A stretch of DNA of 64,000 nt from Janthinobacterium sp. LM6 (GCF_002002885.1 NZ_CP019510.1:4712001-4776000); one strand, 5' to 3'. Numbered from the stretch's first letter, positions 40,543 to 49,652 are shown. Translations and numbers: made by a program. Notes: a model not told the origin generated them from the letters alone.

Positions 40543-41309
40543 TGACACGCTCGAGCGTACGCAAAGGCTGGCTGGCCGGCGGCATCGGCCTGGGTGCCTG
40601 CGCCCTGGCCGGCGCCGCCTGGGTTGGCGCGCAGCAACATACCGCGCCCGCCGCCCCTCCCGTGGCAGCCGCGCCCGTGACGGCGCCGGCCCCGGCCTCG
40701 ACAGCCAAGCCCGGCTCACCCCGCACGGCCGGCAAGGGCGGCACGCCGCCGAAGACCGGCGAGAATCCCTCGTGGAACAAGCTGTCGCGCGCGCAGCAGG
40801 AAGCCCTGCAGCCGCTGGCGGGCGAATGGAACAAGCTGGAAGCCTTGCGCAAGCAGAAATGGCTCGATATTGCCAGCCGTTTCGCCTCGATGACGCCGGA
40901 CGAGCAAACCCGCGTGCATGAACGCATGCGCGAATGGATCAAGCTGACGCCGGAACAACGCCGCCTCGTGCGAGAAAACTATACGCGCACGAAGAAGATT
41001 GATCCTGGTCAAAAAACCGCGCAATGGGAGCAATACCAGCAATTGCCGGAAGATCAAAAGAAAAAACTGGCGACGGAACTCGTGCCGAAAAAGCCGCTGG
41101 AAAAAGTGCCCGCGATCAATTCGAATACGAGCAAGCCGGCCCCCATCCTGCTGCCCGCCACGCCGGCAGCGCCTGCGGCCGCCGCGCCCGTGCTGCCGCC
41201 CGCTCCCGCAGCGGCCGCCGTGCCGGTAACGGATCCTGCCGCGGCGCCCGCTACCGTGCCCGTCACGCCACCCACCACGCCTGCCCCACTGCCAACCAAT
41301 GCCAAATAG
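40542..41309 (+). CDS. DUF3106 domain protein
   Basis: A 255-residue protein that starts at the last base of the previous stop. An N-terminal hydrophobic stretch (about 8-28) acts as an anchor or signal, followed by an Ala/Pro/Thr linker. The DUF3106 region at about 75-175 shows WNKLSRAQQEALQPLAGEW, KWLDIASRF and LTPEQRRLVRENY. The tail (about 190-255) is Pro/Ala/Val low complexity. The repeated W-x-x-L-x-P-E-Q pattern resembles periplasmic stress sensors such as CpxP-like helices, but function is unknown. Confidence 0.82.
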   Translation: MTRSSVRKGWLAGGIGLGACALAGAAWVGAQQHTAPAAPPVAAAPVTAPAPASTAKPGSPRTAGKGGTPPKTGENPSWNKLSRAQQEALQPLAGEWNKLEALRKQKWLDIASRFASMTPDEQTRVHERMREWIKLTPEQRRLVRENYTRTKKIDPGQKTAQWEQYQQLPEDQKKKLATELVPKKPLEKVPAINSNTSKPAPILLPATPAAPAAAAPVLPPAPAAAAVPVTDPAAAPATVPVTPPTTPAPLPTNAK

Positions 41310-41835
41310 CACGCCTGCTGCCAGCATCACTTCCCATCCCACGATCAAGCGCCGCCTGATTTCCATGGTATACGAGTCGCTGCTGGCCCTGGCCGTGCTC
41401 TTTTTACCCTTCCTGCTGTTCGAGCTGGCCGTGCAGGGCGCGCATACGCCGTTGACGGAACACATGCGCCAGTGCCTGGCCTTCCTCGTCATGGGTGCGT
41501 ATTTCATCCATCAGTGGAGCCGCGAAGGGCAAACCCTGGCCATGAAGACGTGGCGCCTGAAAGTCGTGCTGCCGGGCCAAGCCCACGTGCCGCTGCGCGT
41601 GGCCGCCTACCGCTACGTGCTGTCATGGATGTGGCTGCTGCCAGCCCTGCTGGTGTCGTATCTGCTGGACTTGCAGCACTGGACGGCCCTGGGCGCCATC
41701 GGTGTCGGCATCCTGGCCTGGTCCAGCACGGCCCTGTTCACGGGCAATGGTCAATTCCTGCACGACAAGCTGGCGGGCACGCAAATCGTGCAATTGCCGG
41801 CCCCGGCGAAGAAGCCGAAGAAAGTCGCCGCCTGA
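41299..41835 (+). CDS. RDD family membrane protein
   Basis: A 178-residue protein with four hydrophobic segments. The RDD signature is present in modified form: first helix after RRLISMVYESLLALAV, then QTLAMKTWRLKVV and RYVLSWMWLLPALLVSYL. RDD proteins are proposed ion transporters. It overlaps the DUF3106 gene by 11 bp and ends the sigma operon. Confidence 0.85.
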   Translation: MPNSTPAASITSHPTIKRRLISMVYESLLALAVLFLPFLLFELAVQGAHTPLTEHMRQCLAFLVMGAYFIHQWSREGQTLAMKTWRLKVVLPGQAHVPLRVAAYRYVLSWMWLLPALLVSYLLDLQHWTALGAIGVGILAWSSTALFTGNGQFLHDKLAGTQIVQLPAPAKKPKKVAA

Positions 41836-41848
41836 GTTTTGACGCGGC

Positions 41849-41862
41849 TTGACCTGGGTCAT
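41849..41862 (+). promoter_or_regulatory. FNR/ANR/DNR-type operator upstream of truncated haemoglobin
   Basis: TTGACCTGGGTCAT is a TTGAC-N4-GTCAT dyad close to the TTGAT-N4-ATCAA consensus of the CRP/FNR superfamily. It lies 36 bp before the haemoglobin ATG, where a class II site would overlap the -35. It suggests regulation by low oxygen or nitric oxide; the particular regulator is not identified. Confidence 0.6.
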
Positions 41863-41898
41863 TGAAGCGCCACGGGGGCTCTGCGATCATGGCATGCC

Positions 41899-42327
41899 AT
41901 GAACAATACCGCCCCCCTCCCCCACACACGTTTCGCTCCCTACCGCGAGGAAGTCTGCAGCGAAGACGACGTCAAGCATCTCGTCCACACCTTTTATGCG
42001 GCCGCGCGCGACGACGCCATGCTGGGCCCCATCTTTGCCGCCGAGGTCAAGGATTGGGATGCCCACCTGGCCACACTGGTCGATTTCTGGTCAGGCTTGC
42101 TGCGCGGCACCATGCGCTACCACGGCAAGCCGCTGGCCCAGCACGCGCAAATGGAACACCTGACGCCCTGCATGTTCCGCCGCTGGCTGACCCTGTTCTT
42201 CGCCACGACCGAGAGCATGGGCAATGCGGCCTTACAGGAGAAGGCCGACACCATCGCCTTGAATATTGCCGAACGGCTATGGAAAAGCTTTGCGGAAAGC
42301 CATTCCATCGTGGCGCCGCAGCTTTAG
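41899..42327 (+). CDS. Group III truncated haemoglobin
   Basis: A 142-residue haem protein of the trHbP/group III class. It starts with FYAAARDDAMLGPIFAAEVKDWDAHL (shown in parts: DDAMLGPIF, DWDAHLATLVDFW). Then come RYHGKPLAQHAQM with helix E and F histidines, and FRRWLTLFFATTE, typical of the class. Such globins bind oxygen or NO and often act in microaerobic respiration or NO defence, which fits the upstream FNR-like site. It converges on, and overlaps by 4 bp, the pseudouridine synthase gene. Confidence 0.9.
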   Translation: MNNTAPLPHTRFAPYREEVCSEDDVKHLVHTFYAAARDDAMLGPIFAAEVKDWDAHLATLVDFWSGLLRGTMRYHGKPLAQHAQMEHLTPCMFRRWLTLFFATTESMGNAALQEKADTIALNIAERLWKSFAESHSIVAPQL

Positions 42328-43082
42328 AACCTCTCGTAGCCTTGAAGGTAGCGCCACTGGCCTGACGGCATGGCGCCCATCGAAATGCGGCCGATGCGCA
42401 AGCGCTTCATGGCGACCACGTCCAGCCCCACCATCTTGCACATATGGGCGATCTGGCCCGGCTGCACGTTTTTCAGGGCGAAACGCAAGCGTGTTTCATT
42501 TTGCCAGCTGACCTTGATCGGCGGCAAAGGCTTGCCATTGAAGGGCAAGCCGTGATTGAGCAGCGCCAGGCCGTTTTCCATGATGCTGCCGGCCACTTCC
42601 ACGATGAATTCCTGCTCCACCGTTTTCGCTTCGTCGACCAGCTTGCGGGCGACGCGGAAATCCTGCGTAAACACCAGCAGGCCGGAGGCCATGGTGTCCA
42701 GCGGATTGGTGATGGTCAGGCCGATCAGGTGGCGCTTGAGGAAGCGCGTGACGGAACTGGGCGCCACGTTTTCCGGCGTGAAAATCTCTTCGGGACGCAA
42801 GCAACCGAGGGCCGGCTTGCCTTCCGCACCCACGCCGCCGTTGATGCCGGCCGGCTTGTGCAGCAGAATCGTCACGGGCGGCATTTCATCGAGGGTGGCG
42901 TTCGGCAGCAGCACCACTTCCTGGTTGTCCGCCACGCGCGCGCCCGACTCTTCCACCAGCACGCCGTCGACCGTCACCCAGCCGCCCTCGATATACAGCT
43001 CGGCCTCGCGGCGCGAACAGGGCACGTCTTCAGACAGGCGCTTGGCCAGGCGGACGGTGGGCATTTCAATAGGTGTGGTCAT
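42324..43082 (-). CDS. S4-domain rRNA pseudouridine synthase (RluF/RsuA family)
   Basis: A 252-residue protein with an N-terminal S4 RNA-binding domain (RLAKRLSEDVPCSRREAELYIEGG) and a RsuA/RluB/RluF catalytic domain. The catalytic Asp is in NPLDTMASGLLVFTQD, where the usual GRLDxxTxGLL motif has lost Gly-Arg. The following KTVEQEFIVEV matches the KxYxV strand with Tyr replaced by Phe. The closest functional group appears to be RluF-like, modifying 23S rRNA or tRNA, but the target is not certain. Confidence 0.8.
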   Translation of the reverse strand: MTTPIEMPTVRLAKRLSEDVPCSRREAELYIEGGWVTVDGVLVEESGARVADNQEVVLLPNATLDEMPPVTILLHKPAGINGGVGAEGKPALGCLRPEEIFTPENVAPSSVTRFLKRHLIGLTITNPLDTMASGLLVFTQDFRVARKLVDEAKTVEQEFIVEVAGSIMENGLALLNHGLPFNGKPLPPIKVSWQNETRLRFALKNVQPGQIAHMCKMVGLDVVAMKRLRIGRISMGAMPSGQWRYLQGYERF

Positions 43083-43167
43083 GGGGGAGGCGCAAAAAGC
43101 AAGAGGAGGAGAAAGCCGGTATTGTAACCGACCCGCTCCTCCCCTTTTACGACTTGCGCTGCTGATT

Positions 43168-43193
43168 GTCGGATTACGCTGCGCTAATCCGAC
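43168..43193. repeat. Palindrome GTCGGATTA...TAATCCGAC
   Basis: Perfect 9-bp arms (43168-43176, 43185-43193) around CGCTGCGC. This type of sequence recurs in intergenic regions of many proteobacteria. It lies in the gap between the methyltransferase stop and the pseudouridine synthase start, together with a second palindrome at 43211. Confidence 0.7.
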
Positions 43194-43210
43194 CTCCGCA
43201 GCAAAAGGCT

Positions 43211-43237
43211 GGGGTCAGACCCGGCGGGTCTGACCCC
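43211..43237. repeat. Palindrome GGGGTCAGACCC...GGGTCTGACCCC
   Basis: Perfect 12-bp arms around GGC, ending 17 bp past the methyltransferase stop. The GGGGTCAGACCC sequence is a familiar dispersed palindrome in betaproteobacteria. As RNA it would make a very stable hairpin and could end or protect the isc-distal transcript. Confidence 0.75.
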
Positions 43238-43253
43238 GGTCGTCATCCAACAA

Positions 43254-44171
43254 TCAGGCTTGCGCCTTGGCCAATTCCTCGGCAAAGAAGCGGTGGCCCA
43301 TCTCTTCCAGGCCCAGCGTCTGCAGCACTTCCTGCAGGCGTTCCGTCGGACGCTGGCGCGGCAGGTTTTTATAGCTGGCGATGATCAGTTCATTCTTCAT
43401 CGAATGCTCCCAGCCCACCAGTTCCGTCACGCTGACCTGGTAGCCGTGCGCTTCCAGCTGCAGACAGCGCAGCACGTTGGTGATCTGGCTGCCGAACTCG
43501 CGCGTGTGCAGCGGGTGGCGCCACAATTCCGTCAAGACATTCTTGCCCAGGCTCTTGCCCTTGTTCTTCTTCAATACGGAGGCGACTTCCGCCTGGCAAC
43601 ATGGCACCAGCACCATGAATTTCGCCTTTTTCTTCAAGGCGAAGTGGATGGCGTCATCGGTGGCCGTATTGCACGCATGCAAGGCCGTGACGATATCGAT
43701 CTGCTGCGGCAGCAAGGTCGATTCCGTCGATTCGGCCACGGACAGCGGCAAGAACGACATGCCGGGGAACTTGAATTTCTTCGCCAGTTCCTGCGAGCGC
43801 TGCACCAGCTCTTCGCGCGTCTCGATGCCGTAGATATGCGAACCGTCGTTGCCGTTCTTGAAGAACAGGTCGTACAGGATGAAACCCAGATACGACTTGC
43901 CGGCGCCGTGGTCGACCAGCGACACGCCGGGATGGTCGAGCTGCACTTCGCGCAGCAGCGGCTCGATGAATTGCGTCAGGTGGTACACCTGTTTCAACTT
44001 GCGGCGGCTGTCCTGGTTCATCTTGCCGTCGCGCGTCAGGATGTGCAATTCCTGCAACAAGGCGACCGACTGGCCATCCTTGATCTCGGGCATGTTGCTG
44101 GCGGCGGTGATGACGTCTTTCGGCGCGGCGACTGCGGTGGCGGCGGCTGCCGCGCCCTTAGCGCGCTTCAT
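43254..44171 (-). CDS. SAM-dependent methyltransferase (Methyltransf_32 type)
   Basis: A protein of 305 residues from the ATG at 44169-44171 (MKRAKGAAAAAT). The motif I region is SLVDHGAGKSYLGFILYD, followed by an acidic strand end (YGIETREEL), LHACNTATDDAI and LVPCCQAEV. The last two are hallmark segments of the Methyltransf_32 group. Substrate unknown (RNA or protein). The start overlaps iscX by 14 bp, so it is the last gene of the isc transcript; an alternative in-frame start at 44228 would overlap iscX by 71 bp. Confidence 0.75.
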   Translation of the reverse strand: MKRAKGAAAAATAVAAPKDVITAASNMPEIKDGQSVALLQELHILTRDGKMNQDSRRKLKQVYHLTQFIEPLLREVQLDHPGVSLVDHGAGKSYLGFILYDLFFKNGNDGSHIYGIETREELVQRSQELAKKFKFPGMSFLPLSVAESTESTLLPQQIDIVTALHACNTATDDAIHFALKKKAKFMVLVPCCQAEVASVLKKNKGKSLGKNVLTELWRHPLHTREFGSQITNVLRCLQLEAHGYQVSVTELVGWEHSMKNELIIASYKNLPRQRPTERLQEVLQTLGLEEMGHRFFAEELAKAQA

Positions 44172-44352
44172 CGATCCACGCCATCTGTATCGCTTCGAGC
44201 ACTTTTTCGCCGCCGCGCGTGTGGTCATCGTCGAAGCCGTCCAGTTCCACCACCCAGTTGTGCAGGTCGGTGAAACGCACGGTCAGCGGGTCGATGTCCG
44301 GATGCGCGTCGAACAAAGCCTCGGCGATCGCGTGTATGTCGGACCATTTCAT
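44158..44352 (-). CDS. iscX: Fe-S cluster assembly protein IscX
   Basis: A 64-residue acidic protein matching IscX/YfhJ: MKWSDIHAIAEALFDAHPD, the DPLTVRFTDLHNWV segment and the WIDEA-type end. IscX binds IscS and iron and tunes cluster assembly. It starts 1 bp after the fdx stop. Confidence 0.95.
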   Translation of the reverse strand: MKWSDIHAIAEALFDAHPDIDPLTVRFTDLHNWVVELDGFDDDHTRGGEKVLEAIQMAWIDEAR

Positions 44353-44353
44353 G

Positions 44354-44695
44354 TTAGTGGCTGCCTTCGCTGACCTGGTTGATCGTGTATTTCGGGATTT
44401 CGACGACGAGGTCGGCCTCGGCCACGATGGACTGGCAAGACAGGCGCGACACGGCTTCCAGGCCCCAGGCCTTGTCCAGCATGTCTTCTTCCAGTTCCGT
44501 CGCTTCGTTCAGGGATTCGATGCCTTCGCGCACCAGCACGTGGCAGGTGGTGCAGGCGCACGATTTTTCGCAGGCGTGCTCGATGTCGATGTCGTTTTCC
44601 AGCAGGATGTCGCAGATGGACTTGCCGGCAGGGGCTTCGATGACGGCGCCGTCCGGGCAAAGCTTGGCGTGCGGCAGAATGACGATTTGGGGCAT
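44354..44695 (-). CDS. fdx: ISC system 2Fe-2S ferredoxin
   Basis: A 113-residue adrenodoxin-type ferredoxin that supplies electrons to Fe-S assembly. The cluster ligands are in ACEKSCACTTC (C-x5-C-x2-C) and the later SRLSCQ. An additional Cys between them is also typical of Isc ferredoxins. It is separated from hscA by 195 bp that contain repeat copy B. Confidence 0.97.
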   Translation of the reverse strand: MPQIVILPHAKLCPDGAVIEAPAGKSICDILLENDIDIEHACEKSCACTTCHVLVREGIESLNEATELEEDMLDKAWGLEAVSRLSCQSIVAEADLVVEIPKYTINQVSEGSH

Positions 44696-44770
44696 ATTAC
44701 CTCTACAATTTCAATGATTCGGGGCGCTGCCGCAGCAATGGCACACGGCGCGCATTTCAACACTATTACA

Positions 44771-44888
44771 ACACCTGACAAAACCGTAGCGAGCGGCAGT
44801 GATTTGTGGCCGAGAAGCGCAACCGTACTCTAGTACGGTGAGCATCGCCGGCCGCAAAGCGCGACGCGCAGTAGGTTTGGTCAGGTGT
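44771..44888. repeat. Structured intergenic repeat, copy B (hscA-fdx gap)
   Basis: Ends ACACCTGAC and GTCAGGTGT are perfect inverted repeats, with AAAACC/GGTTT inside. The central hairpin is ACCGTAC-TCTA-GTACGGT, and flanking GTGGCCG / CGGCCGC bases extend the stem. It begins 2 bp after the hscA stop (minus strand) and ends 75 bp before fdx. Same core as copies A and C, but arms differ by compensating changes. Confidence 0.88.
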
Positions 44889-44890
44889 CC

Positions 44891-46771
44891 TCACACCACC
44901 TGGTCCAGGGACTTGCCCTTCAAGGCCGTGCGCACGCTGCGGTCCATGCGGCGCGAGGCGAAATCCTCGGTGCCGTCGGCCAGCGCCTCGATCGCCAGTT
45001 TTAATGCCTGGTGGTCGATGGCGCCGCTTTGCGATTGCGCAATGGCGTCACGCACCTTGTTCATCAGGTTGTCGACAGCGACGCGTTCGTCCGCATCCAG
45101 CAAGCCGCCGTCTTCATCGAGCGCCGACTGCGTGGCCAGCAGGATACGTTCCGCTTCCACCTGCTCTTCGCGCAGCGCGCGCGCCACCATGTCGGTGTCG
45201 GCCGAGGTGTACGAATCCTGCAGCATGCGGGCGATGTCGTCGTCACCCAGGCCGTAGGCCGGCTTGACGCTGATCGACGCTTCCACGCCCGAGCGCAGTT
45301 CGCGCGCCGAGACGGACAGCAAGCCGTCCGCATCGACCTGATACGTGATGCGGATGCGCGCGGCGCCCGCCACCATCGGCGGAATGCCGCGCAGCTCGAA
45401 GCGCGCCAGCGAGCGGCAATCGCTGACCAGTTCGCGCTCGCCCTGCAGCACGTGCACGGCCAGGGCCGTCTGGCCATCCTTGAAGGTCGTGAATTCCTGC
45501 GCGCGCGCACATGGTATGGTCGAATTGCGCGGGATGATCTTTTCCACCAGACCGCCCATGGTTTCGATACCGAGCGACAGCGGGATCACGTCCAGCAGCA
45601 GCCAGTCGTCGCCGGCGGCGCGGTTGCCAGCGAGCAAGTTCGCCTGGATGGCCGCGCCCAGCGCCACCACTTTGTCCGGGTCGATGTTCGCGTGCGGCGT
45701 CGTGTGGAAGAATTCGCTCACGGCGCGCTGCACGTGCGGCATGCGCGTGGCGCCGCCCACCATCACCACGCCGTCGACGTCGTCCGCATCCACGTTCGCG
45801 TCGCGCAGGGCTTTCTTGATGGCGTTCATGGTTTTCACGACCAGGTGCGAAGTCATGGCGGCGAATTCTTCGGCCGTGATGCGCAGATGGATTTCCTCGC
45901 CCGAGTTCAGCTTGGCGTCGATCGTCGTTTCCGACTTGGTCGACAGCAATTCCTTGATTTCGCGCGCCTTCACCATCAGGATGGCCGTGTCTTCGTCCGA
46001 CAGGGGCGCCAGCTTGGCGTGTTCGCTGATCCAGCAGAACAGGCGGCGGTCGAAATCGTCGCCGCCCAGGGCCGAGTCGCCGCCCGTGGACAGCACTTCG
46101 AAGACGCCCTTGCTCAGTTTCAAGATCGAGATATCGAAGGTGCCGCCGCCCAGGTCGTACACGGCGTACACGCCTTCGGAGGCGTTATCGAGGCCATACG
46201 CGATGGCGGCGGCCGTCGGCTCGCTCAGCAGGCGCAAGACATTGATGCCGGCCAACTGCGCCGCATCTTTCGTCGCCTGGCGCTGGGCATCGTCGAAATA
46301 CGCTGGTACAGTAATCACGGCGCCCACCAGGTCGTCGCCGAGCGAATCTTCCGCGCGCTGGCGCAGGGTGGCGAGGATTTGCGCCGACACTTCGACGGGG
46401 CTTTTCACGCCGGCCACGGTTTTCAGCTGCACCATGCCAGGCGTATCCTGGAAGTCGTAGGGCAGGTTTTCCGCGTAGGCGATATCGGCCAGGCCGCGGC
46501 CCATGAAGCGTTTCACGGAAACGATGGTGTTCTTCGGGTCGGTGGTTTGCGCGGCCAGGGCCTTGTAGCCGATGTTCGCGTGGCCGTTCGGCAGGTAGCG
46601 CACGACGGAGGGCAGCAGGGAGCGCCCGTCTTCGTCGTTGAGCACCTCGGGAATGCTGTTGCGGACGGTGGCGACCAGGGAATTGGTGGTGCCCAGGTCG
46701 ATGCCGACGGCCAGGCGGTGCTGGTGCGGCGCGGTCGACATGCCTGGTTCGGAAATTTGCAGAAGTGCCAT
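44891..46771 (-). CDS. hscA: Fe-S assembly chaperone HscA (Hsp70)
   Basis: Specialised Hsp70 that, with HscB, releases clusters from IscU. The 626-residue protein has [14 protein letters not shown] at the start, [14 protein letters not shown] and [12 protein letters not shown] in the nucleotide-binding domain, and a substrate domain with an intact lid. The [11 protein letters not shown]-terminus is typical of HscA. It follows hscB by 108 bp. Confidence 0.98.
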   Translation of the reverse strand: MALLQISEPGMSTAPHQHRLAVGIDLGTTNSLVATVRNSIPEVLNDEDGRSLLPSVVRYLPNGHANIGYKALAAQTTDPKNTIVSVKRFMGRGLADIAYAENLPYDFQDTPGMVQLKTVAGVKSPVEVSAQILATLRQRAEDSLGDDLVGAVITVPAYFDDAQRQATKDAAQLAGINVLRLLSEPTAAAIAYGLDNASEGVYAVYDLGGGTFDISILKLSKGVFEVLSTGGDSALGGDDFDRRLFCWISEHAKLAPLSDEDTAILMVKAREIKELLSTKSETTIDAKLNSGEEIHLRITAEEFAAMTSHLVVKTMNAIKKALRDANVDADDVDGVVMVGGATRMPHVQRAVSEFFHTTPHANIDPDKVVALGAAIQANLLAGNRAAGDDWLLLDVIPLSLGIETMGGLVEKIIPRNSTIPCARAQEFTTFKDGQTALAVHVLQGERELVSDCRSLARFELRGIPPMVAGAARIRITYQVDADGLLSVSARELRSGVEASISVKPAYGLGDDDIARMLQDSYTSADTDMVARALREEQVEAERILLATQSALDEDGGLLDADERVAVDNLMNKVRDAIAQSQSGAIDHQALKLAIEALADGTEDFASRRMDRSVRTALKGKSLDQVV

Positions 46772-46879
46772 TGTATTCGTGCCTCGATTAATTTTTTGCG
46801 TGATGCAGTTGATGCCTGACGCGCATTATAAGTCGCGGGCCAGACTGGCGCTTGGCACGCCGGTCAAGCTATCCGGCGA

Positions 46880-47395
46880 TCAAGCTTCCATCGCCTCATA
46901 GGCAAAACGGACTTCCTCGCCGAATTTGTCGAGGAACATCAGGGCGCGCACGCTTTGCGCGGCGTTCGCGTAGTCGGCCGCGTCCAGCTGGGCCGCCACC
47001 TGGGCCAGCAAGGCCTTGCGTTCGCCGCGCAGCTGGCGGTCCAGGGCGTCGAGCGCGTCGGCATCCTTGCCGGCGCGGGCGTCGCCCAGTTCTTCGCGCC
47101 ACTCCATCTGCTGCATCAGGAAGCTGACGGGCATGGCCGTGTTCGACTCCGTCTGCAGATCGACGCCATTGAGTTCGCACAGGTATTGCGCGCGTTTTTG
47201 CGGGCTTTTCAGGGTTTGATAGGCTTCATTGGCGCGCGTGGCCCATTGCATCGCCACGCGCTTTTCAGCGCTGCTGGCATTGATGAAGCGGTCCGGATGG
47301 ACCTTGCCCTGCACGTCGCGGTAGGCAGAGTCGAGCGCGCTCATGTCGAGCCCGAACTGCGCCGGCAACTGGAATAATTCGAAGTGGTTTTGCAT
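46880..47395 (-). CDS. hscB: Fe-S assembly co-chaperone HscB (Hsc20)
   Basis: A 171-residue J-protein. The HPD motif is in KVHPDRFINAS (about residues 33-42) and the C-terminal helical bundle that binds IscU follows. N-terminal NHFELFQLP is conserved in Hsc20. Located 66 bp after iscA. Confidence 0.97.
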   Translation of the reverse strand: MQNHFELFQLPAQFGLDMSALDSAYRDVQGKVHPDRFINASSAEKRVAMQWATRANEAYQTLKSPQKRAQYLCELNGVDLQTESNTAMPVSFLMQQMEWREELGDARAGKDADALDALDRQLRGERKALLAQVAAQLDAADYANAAQSVRALMFLDKFGEEVRFAYEAMEA

Positions 47396-47461
47396 AATGG
47401 TCGGTGGTCGCTGTACCGCAATCGATGGGTACAGCGCACCGACCGGGGTCTTGCCAGCTGT

Positions 47462-47782
47462 TTAAATCCTGAAGGACTCGCCGCAGCCGCAGGCGTCTTT
47501 TTCGTTCGGATTGTGGAACTTGAAGCCTTCGTTCAAGCCTTCGCGCGCGAAATCGAGTTCCGTGCCGTCGATGTAAGGCAAGCTTTTCGGGTCGACGAAG
47601 ACTTTCACGCCGTGCGACTCAAAAACGCTGTCTTCGGCCGCCACTTCATCGACATATTCGAGCTTGTAAGCCAGGCCCGAGCAGCCCGTGGTGCGCACGC
47701 CAAAGCGCAGGCCCATGCCCTTGCCGCGCCGTTCGATATAACGGTTGATGTGTTTCGCCGCTTTTTCGGTCAGTGTGATCAT
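47462..47782 (-). CDS. iscA: Iron-sulfur assembly A-type protein IscA
   Basis: A 106-residue A-type carrier. The three conserved Cys are in [11 protein letters not shown] and the C-terminal CGCGESF. The ATG at 47780-47782 gives [12 protein letters not shown]; the open frame upstream of it runs toward iscU and is not needed. Confidence 0.97.
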   Translation of the reverse strand: MITLTEKAAKHINRYIERRGKGMGLRFGVRTTGCSGLAYKLEYVDEVAAEDSVFESHGVKVFVDPKSLPYIDGTELDFAREGLNEGFKFHNPNEKDACGCGESFRI

Positions 47783-47833
47783 GTATTTCTCCGCAACTGC
47801 CCCGGCCTTGCGGCTGGGGCGGGCTGCCAACGT

Positions 47834-48223
47834 TTAAGCTGCTACTGGATGGCGGGTCTGGTAATCCAGCACTGCCGCCTTGATGGCGTCTTCCGCCAGG
47901 ATGGAGCAGTGGATCTTCACTGGCGGCAGGGCCAGTTCTTCGGCGATCTGCGTGTTCTTGATGGCCAGCGCCTGGTCCAGGGTCTTGCCCTTGACCCATT
48001 CCGTTACCAGCGAGCTCGAGGCGATGGCCGAACCGCAGCCGTAGGTCTTGAATTTCGCATCTTCGATCAGGCCGTCGGCGCCGACCTTGATCTGCAGTTT
48101 CATCACGTCGCCGCAAGCAGGCGCGCCTACCATGCCGGTGCCGATGGTTTCATCACCCTTGTCGAAAGCGCCCACGTTGCGCGGGTTTTCGTAGTGATCG
48201 AGTACTTTGTCCGAGTAAGCCAT
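47834..48223 (-). CDS. iscU: Fe-S cluster scaffold IscU
   Basis: A 129-residue scaffold on which clusters are built. The three Cys ligands are in GAPACGDVM, YGCGSAIASS and KIHCSILAEDAI; the HscA-binding LPPVK motif precedes the last one. It is separated from iscS by 172 bp that hold repeat copy C. Confidence 0.98.
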   Translation of the reverse strand: MAYSDKVLDHYENPRNVGAFDKGDETIGTGMVGAPACGDVMKLQIKVGADGLIEDAKFKTYGCGSAIASSSLVTEWVKGKTLDQALAIKNTQIAEELALPPVKIHCSILAEDAIKAAVLDYQTRHPVAA

Positions 48224-48275
48224 TTTGTTGCTCCTTAAATATTCTTGCCGGCCCCGTGAGGGGCCAGGATTAATA

Positions 48276-48395
48276 AAGTGCCTGAAAAACCGTAGCGAGC
48301 GGAAGTGAGTTGTGGCCGAGAAGCGGAACTGTGCTGTAGCACAGTGAGCATCGCAGGCCGCAAATCGCGACGCGCAGCAGGTTTGGCAGGTACTT
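48276..48395. repeat. Structured intergenic repeat, copy C (iscS-iscU gap)
   Basis: Ends AAGTGCCTG and CAGGTACTT pair with one G-T-type mismatch; AAAACC/GGTTT lies inside. The central hairpin is CTGTGC-TGTA-GCACAG. The element directly abuts the iscS stop codon (48396-48398 on the minus strand) and ends 52 bp before the iscU ATG. The core matches copies A and B. Confidence 0.88.
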
Positions 48396-49652
48396 TTAGT
48401 GGGCTGCCCATTGGATCGAATTAATGTCGATGCCCTCTTTAAACATGTCCCACAGCGGCGACAGTTCGCGCAATTTGTGTACTTTCGATTTCAGCAGGTT
48501 CACGGCGAAGTCGATGTCTTCCTCGGTCGAGAAGCGGCCGATGGTGAAGCGGATCGAGCTGTGCGCCAGTTCGTCGCTGCGGCCCAGGGCGCGCAGCACG
48601 TACGATGGTTCCAGGCTGGCCGAGGTGCAGGCCGAACCGGACGACACGGCGATATCCTTGATCGCCATGATCAGCGACTCGCCTTCGACGTAGTTGAAGC
48701 TGACGTTCAGGTTGTGCGGCACGCGGTGATCCATGTCGCCGTTGATGTAGACTTCTTCGATCTCCTGCAGGCCCTTGGCCAAACGGTCGCGCAAGGCCTT
48801 GATGCGGCCGATTTCGCTGTCCATCTCTTCCTTGGCGATGCGGAAGCTTTCGCCCATGCCCACGATCTGGTGCGTCGGCAGGGTGCCCGAACGCAGGCCG
48901 CGCTCATGGCCGCCACCGTGCATCTGCGCTTCCAGGCGCACGCGCGGCTTGCGGCACACGTACAGGGCGCCCACGCCTTTCGGACCGTAGGTCTTGTGCG
49001 CCGTGAAGGTCATCAGGTCGACCTTGGTCTTTTGCAGGTCGATGACGACCTTGCCCGTCGCTTGCGCGGCGTCGCAATGGAAGATGATGCCTTTCGAGCG
49101 GCAGAACGCGCCGATCTCGTCGATCGGCTGGATCACGCCGATTTCGTTGTTCACCAGCATCACCGACACGAGGATGGTGTCCGGGCGCACGGCCGCGGCC
49201 AGCTGCTCGACGGTGATCAGGCCGTTGTCCTGCGGTTCCAGGTAGGTCGCTTCAAAGCCGATGCGTTCCAGTTCGCGCACCGTGTCCAGCACCGATTTGT
49301 GCTCGGTCTTGACGGTGATGATGTGCTTGCCCTTGGTCTTGTAGAACTGCGCCGCGCCCTTGATGGCCAGGTTGTTGCTTTCCGTCGCGCCGGAGGTCCA
49401 GATGATTTCGCGCGGATCCGCGTTCACCAGGGCCGCCACGTAGCCGCGTGCCTCTTCCACGGCTTTTTCCGCCGTCCAGCCATACATGTGGCTGCGCGAT
49501 GCCGGATTGCCGAACTGCTCGCGCAGGTAGGGAATCATCTTGTCGGCGACGCGTGGATCGATCGGCGTGGTGGCCGAGTAATCCATGTAGATCGGGAAAT
49601 GCGGTGCGGTTTCAAAGTGCACTTGGCCTACGTTTTTTTCTGGGGCGTTCAT
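48396..49652 (-). CDS. iscS: Cysteine desulfurase IscS
   Basis: PLP enzyme that provides sulfur for Fe-S clusters and thio-tRNA. The 418-residue protein has the PLP Lys in [10 protein letters not shown] and the catalytic Cys loop [14 protein letters not shown]. The ATG at 49650-49652 ([10 protein letters not shown]) has AGGAG 7 bp upstream. Compared with E. coli IscS (404), it has a short N-terminal extension. Confidence 0.98.
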   Translation of the reverse strand: MNAPEKNVGQVHFETAPHFPIYMDYSATTPIDPRVADKMIPYLREQFGNPASRSHMYGWTAEKAVEEARGYVAALVNADPREIIWTSGATESNNLAIKGAAQFYKTKGKHIITVKTEHKSVLDTVRELERIGFEATYLEPQDNGLITVEQLAAAVRPDTILVSVMLVNNEIGVIQPIDEIGAFCRSKGIIFHCDAAQATGKVVIDLQKTKVDLMTFTAHKTYGPKGVGALYVCRKPRVRLEAQMHGGGHERGLRSGTLPTHQIVGMGESFRIAKEEMDSEIGRIKALRDRLAKGLQEIEEVYINGDMDHRVPHNLNVSFNYVEGESLIMAIKDIAVSSGSACTSASLEPSYVLRALGRSDELAHSSIRFTIGRFSTEEDIDFAVNLLKSKVHKLRELSPLWDMFKEGIDINSIQWAAH

